Source: Thereva unica
Lineage: Eukaryota; Arthropoda; Insecta; Diptera; Therevidae
DNA length: 64,000 bases
Assembly: GCA_949987705.1 (NCBI GenBank)
Contig: OX465281.1
Location: 83,170,543-83,234,542 of the forward strand
Reading direction: 5' to 3'
The position numbers were made by a program, and so were the translations under genes. Of the stretch, positions 30,591-40,828 are shown in pieces. The notes beneath the pieces are model-generated. The model worked only from the letters and a program-made list of their open reading frames with translations. It was not told the origin of the DNA and did not search any database. Every line of letters begins with the position of its first letter. Within the stretch, counting starts at the first letter, position 1.

Positions 30591-32620
30591 ACAACAAATG
30601 GGAAAAGCTGAAAAACAGCGTAAAGGAGGCAGCAGAAGACGCCCTAGGCTGGGCCCCCAGACAGACTAGAATTGACTGGTTTGATCGGGATTGCAGAGCT
30701 GCAATAGAAGAACGAAACCAGAGCCACCGGGAGTACATCGCAAGGCCCACAAGAGCAAGGATGGAAGTCTTTAAGCTAAAAAGAAGAACTGCAGACAAGC
30801 TGTGCAGAAAGAAAAAGAGAGAGTATCTAAACAGGAGGATCCTACAGATACAGGAAGACTTCAACGAAGGTAGAACTAGGCAAGCCTACAAAGGAACACG
30901 CCAGATCAGTAATAAGTTTCAGCCAAGAACGGATATTTGTAGAGACATGGATGGGAACCTATTAGCAGACCCGGATAGGATAAAGGAAAGATGGAGACAA
31001 TATTTTCAAAACTTATTGAATCCAACCCAAAGAATAAACGAAGACTCACAGGCGGAAGCCATGGTAATACCTCAAGATAGTATTCCAATAGAACCACCAA
31101 CACTGGATGAGGTACGGGAAGCTGTGAAAAGGCAAAAAAGCAGCAAATCCCCAGGCATCGATGGAATCGCAGCTGAGCTACTAAAGGAAGGAGGGCCGCA
31201 ACTCTTAAGGGACTTACACGAACTCATATGTAACGTCTGGGAGGAAGAAGTTATACCAGATGACTGGAAGAAAGCGATTATATGTCCAATCTACAAGAAA
31301 GGAGATAAATTAACCTGTAAGAACTACAGAGGCATCTCACTCCTCAGCCCCAGCTACAAAACCTTCACAATCCTTGTGAAACAAAAACTAGAACCTATAG
31401 CGGAAGGCCTTATAGGAGAATATCAAGCTGGTTTTAGGACAAACAGGTCAACATCGGACCAACTGCTGACCTTAAAACAAATTCTGGAGAAAACCTGGGA
31501 AAGGAATATAGATATATACCAGATATTTGTCGACTTTCAACAGGCATATGACTCGATAAACAGAGAGAGGCGGTACAGGATCCTATTGGAATTAGGAGTC
31601 CCCTCCAAGCTGGTACGACTGATAAAATGCGCAACGAATAGCTCCCTGGCGAAAGTAAGGATTCAAAATGCAATAACAGAAGAGTTCGAAGTGCGACAAG
31701 GTCTTAGACAAGGAGATGGACTAGCCCCCATGCTTTTCAACCTGGCCCTAGAATGGGTGATAAGAAAAACATCAGTACGGAGAAATGCCTCCATAGCAAC
31801 GCAGTCTGTACAATTACTTGGATATGCGGATGACGTGAACATCGTGGGAAGGTCCTTCTTGGCAGCGAAAGAAGTCTATGTCGAATTAAAAGAGGCGGCC
31901 AAGGACATAGGGCTGAACATCAATGAAGAAAAAACGAAGGTGATGCAACAATCCAGAGCTAGAAGATTTAGAATGGGAAGAAATATAACTATCGACGAAC
32001 ATAATCTAGAAGTAGTCGATAAAACAGTCTACCTTGGGTCTACAATTACAAAAAGAAATGATGAAAAGGAAGAAGTAACTAGACGAATACTACTGGCTAA
32101 TAGAGCTTTTTATGCCCAAAAACAAATATTGCACTCAAGATTTGTGCACAGAAAAACGAAACTCTCACTCTACAAAACAGTAATACGACCAGTACTGTGG
32201 TATGGCAGCGAGAATTGGACTATGACCCAGGAGATAGAGGAACAAGTCAACAGGTTTGAGAGGAAGGTGCTCAGATGCATAATAGGCCCAACGAGAGAGG
32301 ATGGGATATGGCGAAGGAGATACAACAACGAGCTGTATGAAATTTTTGACGACCCAGAACTCTCAACGTTTATAAAAATCAACAGACTAAGACTAGCCGG
32401 CCACGTAATCAGGATGAATGATAACCGTATCCCAAAACGGCTTATGGTGGCCGAAATTCCAGGAAACAGACCAGTAGGTAGACCAAGGAGAAGATGGATG
32501 GACTCTGTGACGGCTGACGCAGAGACAATGCTGAACATTGGGAACTGGAGAACTGCTGCAAGGAACCGTCAGACTTGGAGAAATGTCCTAGAGGAGGCCA
32601 AGGCTCGATTTGGGCTGTAG
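30578..32620 (+). CDS. RTE-like LINE ORF2, linker, RT and C-terminus (LINE-B), 5'-truncated
   Basis: The frame is open from the TAG at 30575 to the stop at 32620 (about 680 codons, including those before the ATG at 30761). It starts after the endonuclease with the linker (WEKLKNSVKEAAEDALGW, RIDWFDRDCRAAIEERNQ). RT motifs: IYKKGDKLTCKNYRGISLLS, EYQAGFRTNRSTSDQL, IFVDFQQAYDSINRERR (motif A Asp), GLRQGDGLAPMLFNLALE, and catalytic LLGYADDVNIVG. The thumb and C-terminus follow (LYKTVIRPVLWYGSENW, GRPRRRWMDSVTADAE). It lacks the AP-endonuclease, so it cannot transpose on its own. The uninterrupted RT suggests recent arrival. Clade is inferred as RTE-like. Confidence 0.9.
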   Translation, partial: GKAINNKWEKLKNSVKEAAEDALGWAPRQTRIDWFDRDCRAAIEERNQSHREYIARPTRARMEVFKLKRRTADKLCRKKKREYLNRRILQIQEDFNEGRTRQAYKGTRQISNKFQPRTDICRDMDGNLLADPDRIKERWRQYFQNLLNPTQRINEDSQAEAMVIPQDSIPIEPPTLDEVREAVKRQKSSKSPGIDGIAAELLKEGGPQLLRDLHELICNVWEEEVIPDDWKKAIICPIYKKGDKLTCKNYRGISLLSPSYKTFTILVKQKLEPIAEGLIGEYQAGFRTNRSTSDQLLTLKQILEKTWERNIDIYQIFVDFQQAYDSINRERRYRILLELGVPSKLVRLIKCATNSSLAKVRIQNAITEEFEVRQGLRQGDGLAPMLFNLALEWVIRKTSVRRNASIATQSVQLLGYADDVNIVGRSFLAAKEVYVELKEAAKDIGLNINEEKTKVMQQSRARRFRMGRNITIDEHNLEVVDKTVYLGSTITKRNDEKEEVTRRILLANRAFYAQKQILHSRFVHRKTKLSLYKTVIRPVLWYGSENWTMTQEIEEQVNRFERKVLRCIIGPTREDGIWRRRYNNELYEIFDDPELSTFIKINRLRLAGHVIRMNDNRIPKRLMVAEIPGNRPVGRPRRRWMDSVTADAETMLNIGNWRTAARNRQTWRNVLEEAKARFGL

Positions 32621-32623
32621 CGC

Positions 32624-32641
32624 CATTGGATGGATGGATGG
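32624..32641. repeat. LINE-B 3' tail, GGAT repeats
   Basis: Almost directly after the ORF stop the sequence is CATTGGATGGATGGATGG, then the 14-bp target repeat. A short simple-repeat tail in place of poly(A) is common in RTE-group LINEs. Confidence 0.75.
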
Positions 32642-32865
32642 ATTAAAGCTAACATTTGTATTTAGTAAGGAAAACTTCATCCACTACTCAAAAACATACA
32701 TTCGAAAATGGCTGCGCTGTTGCATTGACTGTTGCGCAACAAACTTGAATCTTATACGTTTCCGAACGAATGACTTTGGATCATCTGCGTTTACGAACTC
32801 GTTGCATTGTTGCAAAGCATACGTATGCGTTTACGAAAAGACCCATTCTTCTTTAAAGGCATGCG

Positions 32866-33178
32866 TTGGAAGACGATACTGACACACCTGATGTGGTTCC
32901 AGAAGAAAAAAGGCTAACGCCTGGTCATATATCGGAAGCAATGCAACTCATTGCACAAGCAATGGAAATTTTTTCAGAGAATGATCCTGACGAAAATCGA
33001 AGTTTAAAAGTGACAAGATCTATGGCTGACGCTATCAATTGTTACAAAGAAATTTATTTGGAAAAAAAGCGGTGACAGTTCAGCAAACTTTGGACAATTT
33101 TGTAACAAAATCAGCACGACAACCAAATCAGTCCACAGAAGTGACCATCGATTTAGAATCTTCAAATTCGGAGTAAAA
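32866..33178 (+). pseudogene. Possible pogo/Tigger-like transposase tail
   Basis: The frame reads EEKRLTPGHISEAMQLIAQA, then ENRSLKVTRSMADAINCYKE. After a 1-nt shift near 33070 comes TVQQTLDNFVTKSARQP and a stop at about 33178. An acidic/helical tail ending in a T(I/L)..F(F/V)-type motif before the stop is typical of pogo/Tigger (CENP-B-like) transposases. Only the last ~100 residues are present, so the call is tentative. Confidence 0.4.
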
Positions 33179-33490
33179 AAATTATCTACTAATCTAAAAA
33201 TTTTGTTGCGAAATTTATTGAATTTTTGTTTGTTTTATTTAATATTTTTTTATGTTATTTTATTTAATATGTAATGCTTTTAAATTATTATGAATTAAAG
33301 TTTTTGTTGCAATACATATAGTACATTATACATATAACATGTTTTTATTAATAAAACTTGGATTCTGGTACCAATTAACAAACAACTTGTAGAAATATAC
33401 ATAATACGAAAAATCGTTTCGATTTGCGTCGTTTTGATTTGCGTCGTCTTTCTCTGGTCCCAATTAACGACGCAAATCGAGGTTTTGGTG
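33179..33490. other. AT-rich, no gene seen
   Basis: Mostly T-rich stretches. At about 33413-33478 the words GATTTGCGTCG(T) and GACGCAAATC make a small inverted repeat. Confidence 0.35.
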
Positions 33491-34026
33491 TACCCGTATT
33501 TCTGCTGTTTACTACTTTTTCATATGAGCAACCGTTAAAGAGATATTCAAAAAAAATTGCGTTATCAGTTATTTCAGGCACGTGAAGTGCGAACTTTGGC
33601 GTAGGATTACTCGCAAACTATACAAGCGAGAACGATGACTAAGAGCTTATTCTAAAGGTAATCACTAGCACTATAAGTTTGGTAATCGGCATTAACCCAC
33701 CCAAATTAATATCTTACGAGATAATCGCAAAAAACTGCATTCAACCTCAACAACCCGAACAAGTTCGTTAAGGGCTCATTTTGTAGATAATTTTATTCTC
33801 TAATGACTTTGTATTGATCATTTTCAGCTATCATTGCACACAACCGAGTTATTTGGTACAAACGACCTCTACCTCTTTTTCAAGATGGCGGCTTTTCCCA
33901 TCACACTGCGACCCCACAAACTTGGTTTTAACATTGTCAGATGTACCCCAACAAATTCCAAAAAAAATTTTGACCATCATGAAATGCAATTTCATGCCCT
34001 TTTTTCGACTAATTGCACTGAGCTAA
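33491..34026. repeat. Dispersed repeat R1, copy 1
   Basis: The segment from TACCCGTATTTCTGCT through CAAGATGGCGGCTTTTCCCA to CATGCCCTTTTTTCGAC is matched, in opposite orientation, by 49913-50449. The copies differ by substitutions and by indels of about 40-50 bp. No coding signal and no clear TIRs. The repeat type is unknown. Confidence 0.8.
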
Positions 34027-34807
34027 TTTGTTTTTGGTTGATCTATATGAAAATTTGTTGAAGAGTTGCATGTTGTATTTTGAAGTGTTGGGTGAATTTA
34101 AATGGGTTAACGTTCGTGGTTTTTAGAGAATAAATAGGTAATTTGGTCATACATTATATAAATGATAATAAAAGTTGGTTCTTTGGCATGGCTTTTTCCA
34201 ACTATAAAAAATTTCTTTCATTTTTCGATTTACTTTTATTGTTCTCGAAAAATTTTATTATTGCAGACTTCTAGATTTAAATTAAAAAAATCTGTAAAAA
34301 ATGGCCCTCGAATTTCGAGTGCTGGATGCGGCTATTTGCATTAATTCTAAATATTTTAACGTTCATTGTTTTAACAGAATACACAGGCAATTTTGGTAAT
34401 AGTTCAAATAAATGTATTTTGAATCTAATGGCTCCAACTTTTATAGGAATAGTTGGTTTTTCATTATTGGTTGATAAACGTTGAATTAAGAAGTGTTGAA
34501 TTGATTTTAAACGTTAGCTGCAGCGAGGCGCACCGGGTCCTAGCTATCCAAAATACAGAAAATAAGCAGTTCATTGCGACACTGCTGATATTACAATGGA
34601 TGGTTTTTATTGTCGCGATCAACATGTCAGATCCCTAATAGTTTCAAATTTTGTTATTTGGAATCAAAAATACCAAAAAATAGTAAATTATGTACTTACA
34701 ATAGCCGAAATTTACATGTAAAATTTCCTTTTAATCGCGTTTTCCTTGAAATGTACTGGAATAAACTGACGTTTGAATTTTCTATGCATTCTGATTTAAG
34801 GAAACCT
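34027..34807. other. AT-rich, no gene seen
   Basis: Only short ORFs with biased composition. No repeat partner noticed. Confidence 0.35.
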
Positions 34808-34937
34808 TAAGTCTAGAGAAATTGCCACTTAAGTTACACTTAAGTAAGATTTAAGTGGCAACTGTGAAGCAGCCATCTATACTTAAGTGTAACTTAAGTT
34901 AATTTTTATACTTAAGTTCGCACTGTGAAACCGGCCC
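34808..34937. mobile_element. Half of a GGGCC-type MITE
   Basis: The right end, read inverted, is GGGCCGGTTTCACAGTGCG, followed by CTTAAGT repeats (ACTTAAGT occurs repeatedly on both strands). TAA follows the right end. The matching left end is not present, perhaps lost. Confidence 0.5.
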
Positions 34938-34939
34938 TA

Positions 34940-35859
34940 AGTGCCCACGAACAAAAAAAATATTCATACATACTCTCTTGAAACTTTTTGTATGGATAAG
35001 AAATCCTAGTCTACCAACTTTTCTTCTGCGAAAATGTTTGAAACCGCGACTTTTTTCCTCGATGTTGCTCGAAAGTCGACCCTTTTATGGTACCCAAAAA
35101 ATTTATAATATTTGACGCAAAATTTTATCGCGACGCGTTGTTCTTGATTTCGTTTTTCCATTTTCGTGACGAGCACCACGAACACACGTTTACTCAGCAC
35201 GACAGAGCAGGCGAACTAAACAAGCTAGAGCGATGGCAATTATATCAATGGAGAGGGGAAGGATGCCGAGAGAAGGGAAAGGGAATTTCAAGGTCGCAGG
35301 GTTACCACAATCGCGGCAATATAATCAGTCTCATTACTTAATTGTCACACCTCGTATCACACCAAAGTCAGTAGCTTTTGGCACCTAACACCATTTTTGT
35401 CCGACGGTTATGTATAAATTTTTTCCCTTCATGAAATAGTCGACTTTGACTCGTCGGACGACGAAATCGGCAAACAAATTTTGTCGGGCACATATACCAT
35501 GTAATTCCACATATTTTTCTTAAACGATCCTGAAAAAATCAGCTGGTTATTATTAAATTTTTGAAAGCCCATAACTTAGCAGGTTTGGGGTGGTAGACAC
35601 CCTTTAGGGTCCAACATTTTTGTCGGGCGAGTTTTGTTTCGTGCGTATCATCACCTTCTCATGCGACTATGATTGGTAAAAAAAACAGTATCTATAAATT
35701 TTTGGGTACCAGGAAAAGGTCGACTTTCGAGCAACGTGGAGGAAAAAATTCGCGGTTTCAAACATTTTCGCAGAAGAAAAGTTGGTAGACTCGGATTTCT
35801 TAATCCATACAAAAAGTTTCAAGAGAATATGTATGAATATTTTTTTGTTCGTGGGCACT
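34940..35859. mobile_element. DNA element with ~165-bp TIRs, TA-flanked
   Basis: The arms at about 34940-35105 and 35695-35859 are inverted copies, starting AGTGCCCACGAACAAAAAAA and sharing GGTCGACTTTCGAGCAACR inner sequence (right arm orientation) with few mismatches. TA flanks both sides (34938-34939, 35860-35861). The 590-bp interior has no transposase-like ORF but contains CGTCGGACGACGAAATCGG. Confidence 0.8.
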
Positions 35860-36840
35860 TAGTCTATAATGAAAAAACGGCTAATAAATAAAAATGAGTG
35901 ATGGAAATTTATTTCTAAACACACATTTTATCACTTATTTTCTCCTAAATTCGAAGTAAAAGTTTTTGTTTACGTAAAAAAGGTTTTCAATTTCTGGAGA
36001 AAAATAGTCCCAATCAGCAGTCCATTCCTATATGTTGTTTTTTATACAAAAAAAAACTTTAAACGAATAGCGGAATTTCTCTGACGCTTCTAACTGCAGT
36101 ACACCTGTGTAAAAAAGGTAAAGAAACAAAAAAACCAAATAAAAAGAAGAAGAAGTAGGATTCAGTTATGACAGTTCAAATTTATTCATGATAATTCAAA
36201 TATCAGTAATTCAATAAAATTCAAGTTCATATAAATTAGTTCAAATTTAGTTATTTAGTTTTAGTTAATTAGTTTAGTTAGTAAGTTTATTAATTCAAAT
36301 TTCAATAAAGGACAAAACTTTTGATAAATTAGAGATTTGTCAAATTATTTAGTCAAATGACGATTTGATCAAAGTTTACTTAATTCACCCTCAACAATGT
36401 TGGAAACTATAATTCAATTTCTTAATAACTTCAAGATACAAAAGGGATAAAATTTTTGACAATTCATAAGTTTAACAAAGTATTAATTCAAGTGAAGACT
36501 CACTCAAAATTTTTTTGGATCACCCTCGACAATGTTGAAAACTATAAATTCAATCTCATCACCTCGTCAACGATGTAAGCTATGAATTAATTATCGAATT
36601 GCAAAAATCACCTCTACAACGTTGTTCACTAAATCGCGAAGTTTAAAATTTCGAAGAAATAATAAAATCAATCACCGAATCACAAAAGAAATAAAAGAGA
36701 AAAGAAAAAAATATATATATAGAATTTTATCAGCATATAAAATGAGGTACTCACCTGTTTTTTAGAGTTGACCTTGAACTTGTATGACAAAAAAAAGGAA
36801 ATTACTGTTGTATGAAAACAACAAGGAAAGGAAGTACTGT
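35860..36840. other. AT-rich, no gene seen
   Basis: Loose repeats of TTAGTTNAATTAGTT (36230-36300) and three CACC..NACAATGTTG words (about 36386, 36522, 36610) suggest an eroded minisatellite. Confidence 0.35.
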
Positions 36841-37045
36841 GTTGATGGTCGAATCCCAACAACACAGTAAAGATTAATATCTTTGTTGATGGTCGAATCC
36901 CAACAACAAGGAAAATTAGTAAATCTGTTAATGGTCGAAACCCAAAAACAGAAAAAGGTTAGTAAACCTTGTTGATGGTCAAATCCCAACAACAAGGAAA
37001 ATTAATAAATCTGTTGTTGGTCGAAACCCAACAACAGAGGAAAGT
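36841..37045. repeat. Tandem array of five small hairpins, 42-44-bp period
   Basis: GTTGATGGTCGAATCCCAAC-like units start at 36841, 36885, 36927, 36971 and 37013, giving spacings of 44, 42, 44 and 42. Each unit pairs TTGTTG with CAACAA, with GG...CC inside. The alternation suggests an 86-bp dimer as the real unit. Confidence 0.85.
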
Positions 37046-37671
37046 TAGTAATGGGAAAAAAAGAAAAAGGAGGAAAAAGGAACAAGTTCAGGATCAACTT
37101 ACCTCGGTGAAGCTCCGGTGCAGAGAGAGCGAGCGTTTCGTTCGCAACAATATTTAATCGTTTGCTTGAATTTCAAGTTCAAGTGGGGATAAAAAAGAAA
37201 ACCGTAACGTTTGAAGTGATCTTTGCTTCGATAATAAAAGTGGGAATGCGATTTTATACGTACGCATGTATTGAGGTGATGGGGTTACCAGAGTAAATTT
37301 TGAATGAATATCGTAAGTTCAAAATTAATTATAATAAACTTAAATTATATTATTATGTTAATGATGATGTAATATGATGATGGTTAATGTGGTGATCTTC
37401 GCCAAATATAATGATGTTTATGTTTTGATGGATGTCCATTAGTAGCCAAATGACCAAGCTTCCTTATCAAGTGGTTCCGAAAGTGTGTAATTAAACCTGT
37501 TCTTCATCAGTTAAGGTTATTCATCTGTAATAATAAAAATTTAAATGCCCTAAAGGTGATTCGGTGATTGGATTCTAATCCGACAGAATTCAAAGGATAA
37601 CGAAGAAATTCCTCACTGTGAAAGTGTTTGAACATATGTCAGTGGATGCACCTCAAAGCCCGATTTTCAAA

Positions 37672-38010
37672 ATTCAAAATGGCCGCCGAAATATGACCGA
37701 AATGTAAAATGTCTACCCAAATATGAATTTGTCAATTGTGTACCGATTTGCATGAAAATATTTGGGGTTTTTCAAGGTATCGAATAATGAATTCATGACC
37801 AGAACTAAACAAATTCAAAATGGCCGCGCCAATATGGCCGACAAATTTGTCAATTGTATTCTGATTCCAATGGAAATCGGTATTCGAGGTTTTTAAGGCA
37901 GCAAATAACGAATTTATGATCATAACTTATAAATTTAAAATGGCCCCCCCCCCTCGCAATATGGCCGATGAGTTTTCCAATTATATTCTGATTCCATTGA
38001 AAATCGGTGA
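37672..38010. repeat. Diverged tandem repeat, 120-141-bp units
   Basis: ATTCAAAATGGCCGCC begins at 37672, with variants at 37813 and 37933. Each is followed by ATATG(A/G)CCGA and TTTGTCAATTGTATTCTG-like sequence. Three partial copies. Confidence 0.65.
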
Positions 38011-38029
38011 TTTATAGTTTGGAATCGCA

Positions 38030-38290
38030 CAACAGGATGAAGAACCGTTACGACCTAAGGCGACGGATCTGGATTTAAGGAAAGCGATCGGGTCTAGCTA
38101 TAAAATCCGCGGCGAATAAAAGGTAAATCGCCAAAACTACAAAGGAAATGGAAGCCCCTCCACCACCATCACGAGGTTAAACGATGTCATCTATTGCATC
38201 CATTAAGGCTCGATCGAAGAACGGGACCTGGAGGAAGCTGGGTCTTGGACGAACCCTAAGTTAAGGGGCAGTGGAACGGCTAACCGAAAA
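38030..38290 (+). pseudogene. Ty3/Gypsy integrase C-terminal remnant
   Basis: Broken frames match the tail of the full integrase at 18716-20178: NRMKNRYDLR, then RRIKGKSPKLQRKWKP (compare RRRKGKSPKLQRQWEGP), then ITRLNDVIYCIH. Several shifts and stops. A purine run AAGTTAAGGGGCAGTG at about 38258 could be the old polypurine tract. Confidence 0.65.
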
Positions 38291-39129
38291 GAGAAACTTA
38301 AAATTAAAATTCACCGAGAAGTTTCATGTTCAGAGGTATACATACAGAGTGCATGTGTGTTAGGTTACTCTAAACTTGTATATGGTATCCAAAATTATTT
38401 TTTCCAGATTTGTTACTTTTTTCATTATACTTTTTTCCTGAAAGGCATTGCAACGCACGTGATTTTTTTGTTAGTTTTAATACATATGTGAGGGTTATTT
38501 CCCCTGTTAGTGAACTTTTAGGCCTAATCACCAATGGCAAAACCAGCCACGAACCGCATACTCGCATACGCATACTTCTGACTTTGCGGCTTTAGTAAGA
38601 GCCATTTGCAGACGAACTTCTATGGAAAGTTTGCATTTCTTGCAAAGATTCTGAAAAATTGTAAATCTTAAGTTAGCAAACAAACATTTCCTTCGTATTT
38701 CGTTCGCTACACTAAAGCGGGTGTTCGAATTCGTATTGAGCGTGTTGAAGCGCCGTTGATAAACTGGGAAATGAATGACTTCATTTAGAAATTCCAAAGC
38801 TTTCCGGAGATATTAGCAAAACAAATCAATGTAAAGAACTTGTCAGACTTGACCGAAAAGAACAAATTTTGCGGTAACTACTGAAAATCCAGAGAAGAAC
38901 CGCAATTTCCTGAAACTGTATCACGCGTAGAAAATAATTCCCCGTAAAAATACTAATCCAAAGTTTGAAAAATTCGTGATATTTGTAAAAGGTAACGAAA
39001 TTTTTGCACGATTTTTAAAGAGTGTTGGATTTTGACAAGTGCTGTTTTGTTGGAAGGCTATCGCTATGCAGAACCCCAAAAAGATCACTTCGTTTAGAAC
39101 GGGTCTCATTCCGTCAAGTTTATTAAATA
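38291..39129. other. No gene seen
   Basis: AT-rich DNA with short ORFs lacking recognisable domains. A frame at 38528-38797 on the minus strand is not supported by any motif. Confidence 0.35.
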
Positions 39130-39600
39130 TTAGCAAAACTTATCTATTTAAGATCTTTTTGACCTAGTTTTTCCATTTAAACAAAGAAAGGCCCGACCGA
39201 ATATTATGAAATTGTTTTCAGGGCATTTTTCGTTAATATTCTTCTCTCGGCACCTCAAAGAAGTCGATATAGTTTTTGGTTCGCTCGGTATAGTGCAGGT
39301 ATAAAAATCACGAACGTTGTTTAAACAAAAAAACGGTTCGACCGAATTTTGTGAAAATCATTTCAGATCATATTTTGGTTAATACTCTTCGAACGAAACC
39401 TCAACTAAGTCGATATCATTTATAGTTCGCGCGACATCGTGCAGGTACAAAAATCACTTATGTCATTTAAACCAAAAAACGGCTCGACCGAATATTATAA
39501 AAAACTTTTCAAATTAAATTGTTGTTAATACATTTCCAACGACACCTCAACGAAGTCGTTATCTTTTTTGGTTCGCGCGATATCGTGCAGAAAAAAATGA
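39130..39600. repeat. 146-bp tandem repeat
   Basis: GTGCAG lies at 39293, 39439 and 39585 in the shared context CGCG(A/G)YATCGTGCAG, an exact 146-bp spacing. Each unit contains CGACCGAAT(A/T)TT(A/G)T and ACCTCAA(A/C)(T/G)AAGTCG. About three copies, moderately diverged. It is followed by ACACACACAC and a terminal hairpin. Confidence 0.8.
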
Positions 39601-39721
39601 CCTTATACGTACGCACACACACACATACTTCCACCCAAATTATTGCTTGAAATGCTCTTGGGGCCTTGAAAAATGAAAATACGTTGAAAATTTCGATTTC
39701 GATTTTCGGACCGATTACAAT

Positions 39722-39743
39722 AACTTCCCTATACCGGGAAGTT
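39722..39743. repeat. Short hairpin closing the 146-bp repeat region
   Basis: AACTTCCC (39722-39729) and GGGAAGTT (39736-39743) form a perfect 8-bp stem with a 6-nt TATACC loop, followed by AAAAAGG. A palindrome after a minisatellite is a layout found in Helitron-type and HINE elements. Here the assignment is only suggestive. Confidence 0.6.
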
Positions 39744-39855
39744 AAAAAGGACTTGGGATCTTGATGCTAAAGGAGATCTTAATGATTTTGGTTATGTCAG
39801 GTTCTTTGTATACATATTTGATACAGCTCGTAGTAATGAAAATATATAATCGGTA

Positions 39856-39963
39856 ATAAACTTTTGTTACCTTCTTCCGTCTTTTCCGGTTTCTTATTCC
39901 TAACTGTTTTAAGTCTTCCTCGACGTCGTCCGTAGATCTTTTCCTAGGCCAACCTGGTCTCCC
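39856..39963 (-). pseudogene. LINE ORF2 C-terminal scrap, split by the hAT-type element
   Basis: The minus strand reads GRPGWPRKRSTDDVEEDLKQ LGIRN, the conserved GRPRKRW.DDVEEDL end of RTE-like LINE proteins. Its upstream part lies across the 2.38-kb insertion at 42356-42400 (MDWYIDDSAEKG). The short ORF at 39742-40014 joins this scrap to element sequence and is not a gene. Confidence 0.65.
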
Positions 39964-40754
39964 CAGTGGCGGTTCCTCTTTGGAAGCAAAGGAAGCACTG
40001 CTTCCCTTGACCAAATTGACAACTTCCTAAAAAAATAAATCTAAATATATCAAGATTAATCACAAGAAAAATCTTAATATATTTCCTCCTCTGGAAACAC
40101 TAAAGCCACGGTCATGATATGAGCGGCCAGCGGCAGAGTGACAATACTATAGTGACGCTCTCCGCTAAATCGAGACGTTAAATTTTTCTGGTGCCGCTCT
40201 TATCGTGGCCGAGGCCTTTCACAACATGGGGAAGCTGTATGATCTCCAGCTTATTTGGCCAAGAAAATCAATGTGAAAGCTCCAACGCATGCAATTTAAT
40301 TGAACTCACACTCAGGCAAAGGTTTGCGTTCATACAGTACCCTCAGAAGCTGAGCTAAACGCAGCTTCTTTTTTTTAATGTGAAAGACTAGAGTCACAGG
40401 AAAAGCCCTTTATACTGTCGACAATCTATTTTATTCGTATAGATTGCAATGTCGAACAGCAGCTCTAGTCGGGGAAGAAAGGAACTGCCACAACCTACCC
40501 GCGATATTTTTAGTCTAGCTACTTCCAACCATTACTATTGCGACTTTGACATCGGGGCATCGAGAAACAACTCGCTGGAGTGTTATGCCTCCTGAAACGA
40601 GTTGAATCTCATCAACCGACCGATGACATACTCTTTGGTGGAGCGGGGAAGGGCTAAGGAAGGCTATGACAGAAGGAATCAGGAATGTAAAGAGGGAAGA
40701 AGAAAGAAGGAAAGTTATGTAGATGGAAAAGTGGAAAAGGCGAAGGACCGTGGG

Positions 40755-40828
40755 GCTGGCCGGGAATTGAACCCGGGACCTCTCGGATAGTAGCCAGTCG
40801 CCTTACCCCCTAGGCTACCGAGGCCCCC
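40755..40828 (-). mobile_element. tRNA-derived SINE head
   Basis: On the minus strand an A-box-like TAGCCTAGGGGGTAAGG (40801-40817) is followed by a B-box/T-arm CCGGGTTCAATTCCCGG (about 40760-40776). The T-arm has a proper 5-bp stem and the 7-nt loop TTCAATT. The sequence continues past the tRNA-like part with C/T-rich DNA towards about 40570, which would be the SINE body. A frame here (40602-40790) is not a gene. Pol III promoter function is inferred. Confidence 0.7.

Larger units (their letters stand above)
27982..32641. mobile_element. Composite LINE block bounded by one 14-bp direct repeat
   Basis: ATTAAAGCTAACAT is present at 27968-27981 and 32642-32655 and nowhere within the block. The right edge is the 3' tail (GGAT repeats) of a LINE; the left edge is a 5'-truncated start of the same LINE family with AACAT microhomology to the target. 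Between them lie four pieces: LINE-B fragment (27982-28613), another LINE C-terminus (28615-29165), a LINE ORF1 on the opposite strand (29264-30590) and a longer LINE-B copy (30578-32641). Confidence 0.75.
27628..32844. mobile_element. TIR element with ATT duplication, split by a LINE block
   Basis: The left end is GGGCCTTTTCGTAGACG and the right end is the inverse of GGGTCTTTTCGTAAACG. ATT flanks both sides (27625-27627, 32845-32847). Copy 2 of the hAT-type host shows the uninterrupted AAATATTCTTCTTTAAA at the corresponding place. Removing the 4.66-kb LINE block leaves about 0.54 kb of non-coding sequence. The GGGCC ends and 3-bp duplication suggest a Harbinger-like MITE. Confidence 0.75.

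Noticed and set aside
36841..37045. tRNA genes suggested by GGTCGAATCC words
   Set aside because: No acceptor, D or anticodon arm; units are 42-44 bp and pair differently from tRNA.
36841..39600. CRISPR array
   Set aside because: Regular repeats exist but the units are contiguous minisatellites without distinct spacers, and the genome is eukaryotic.
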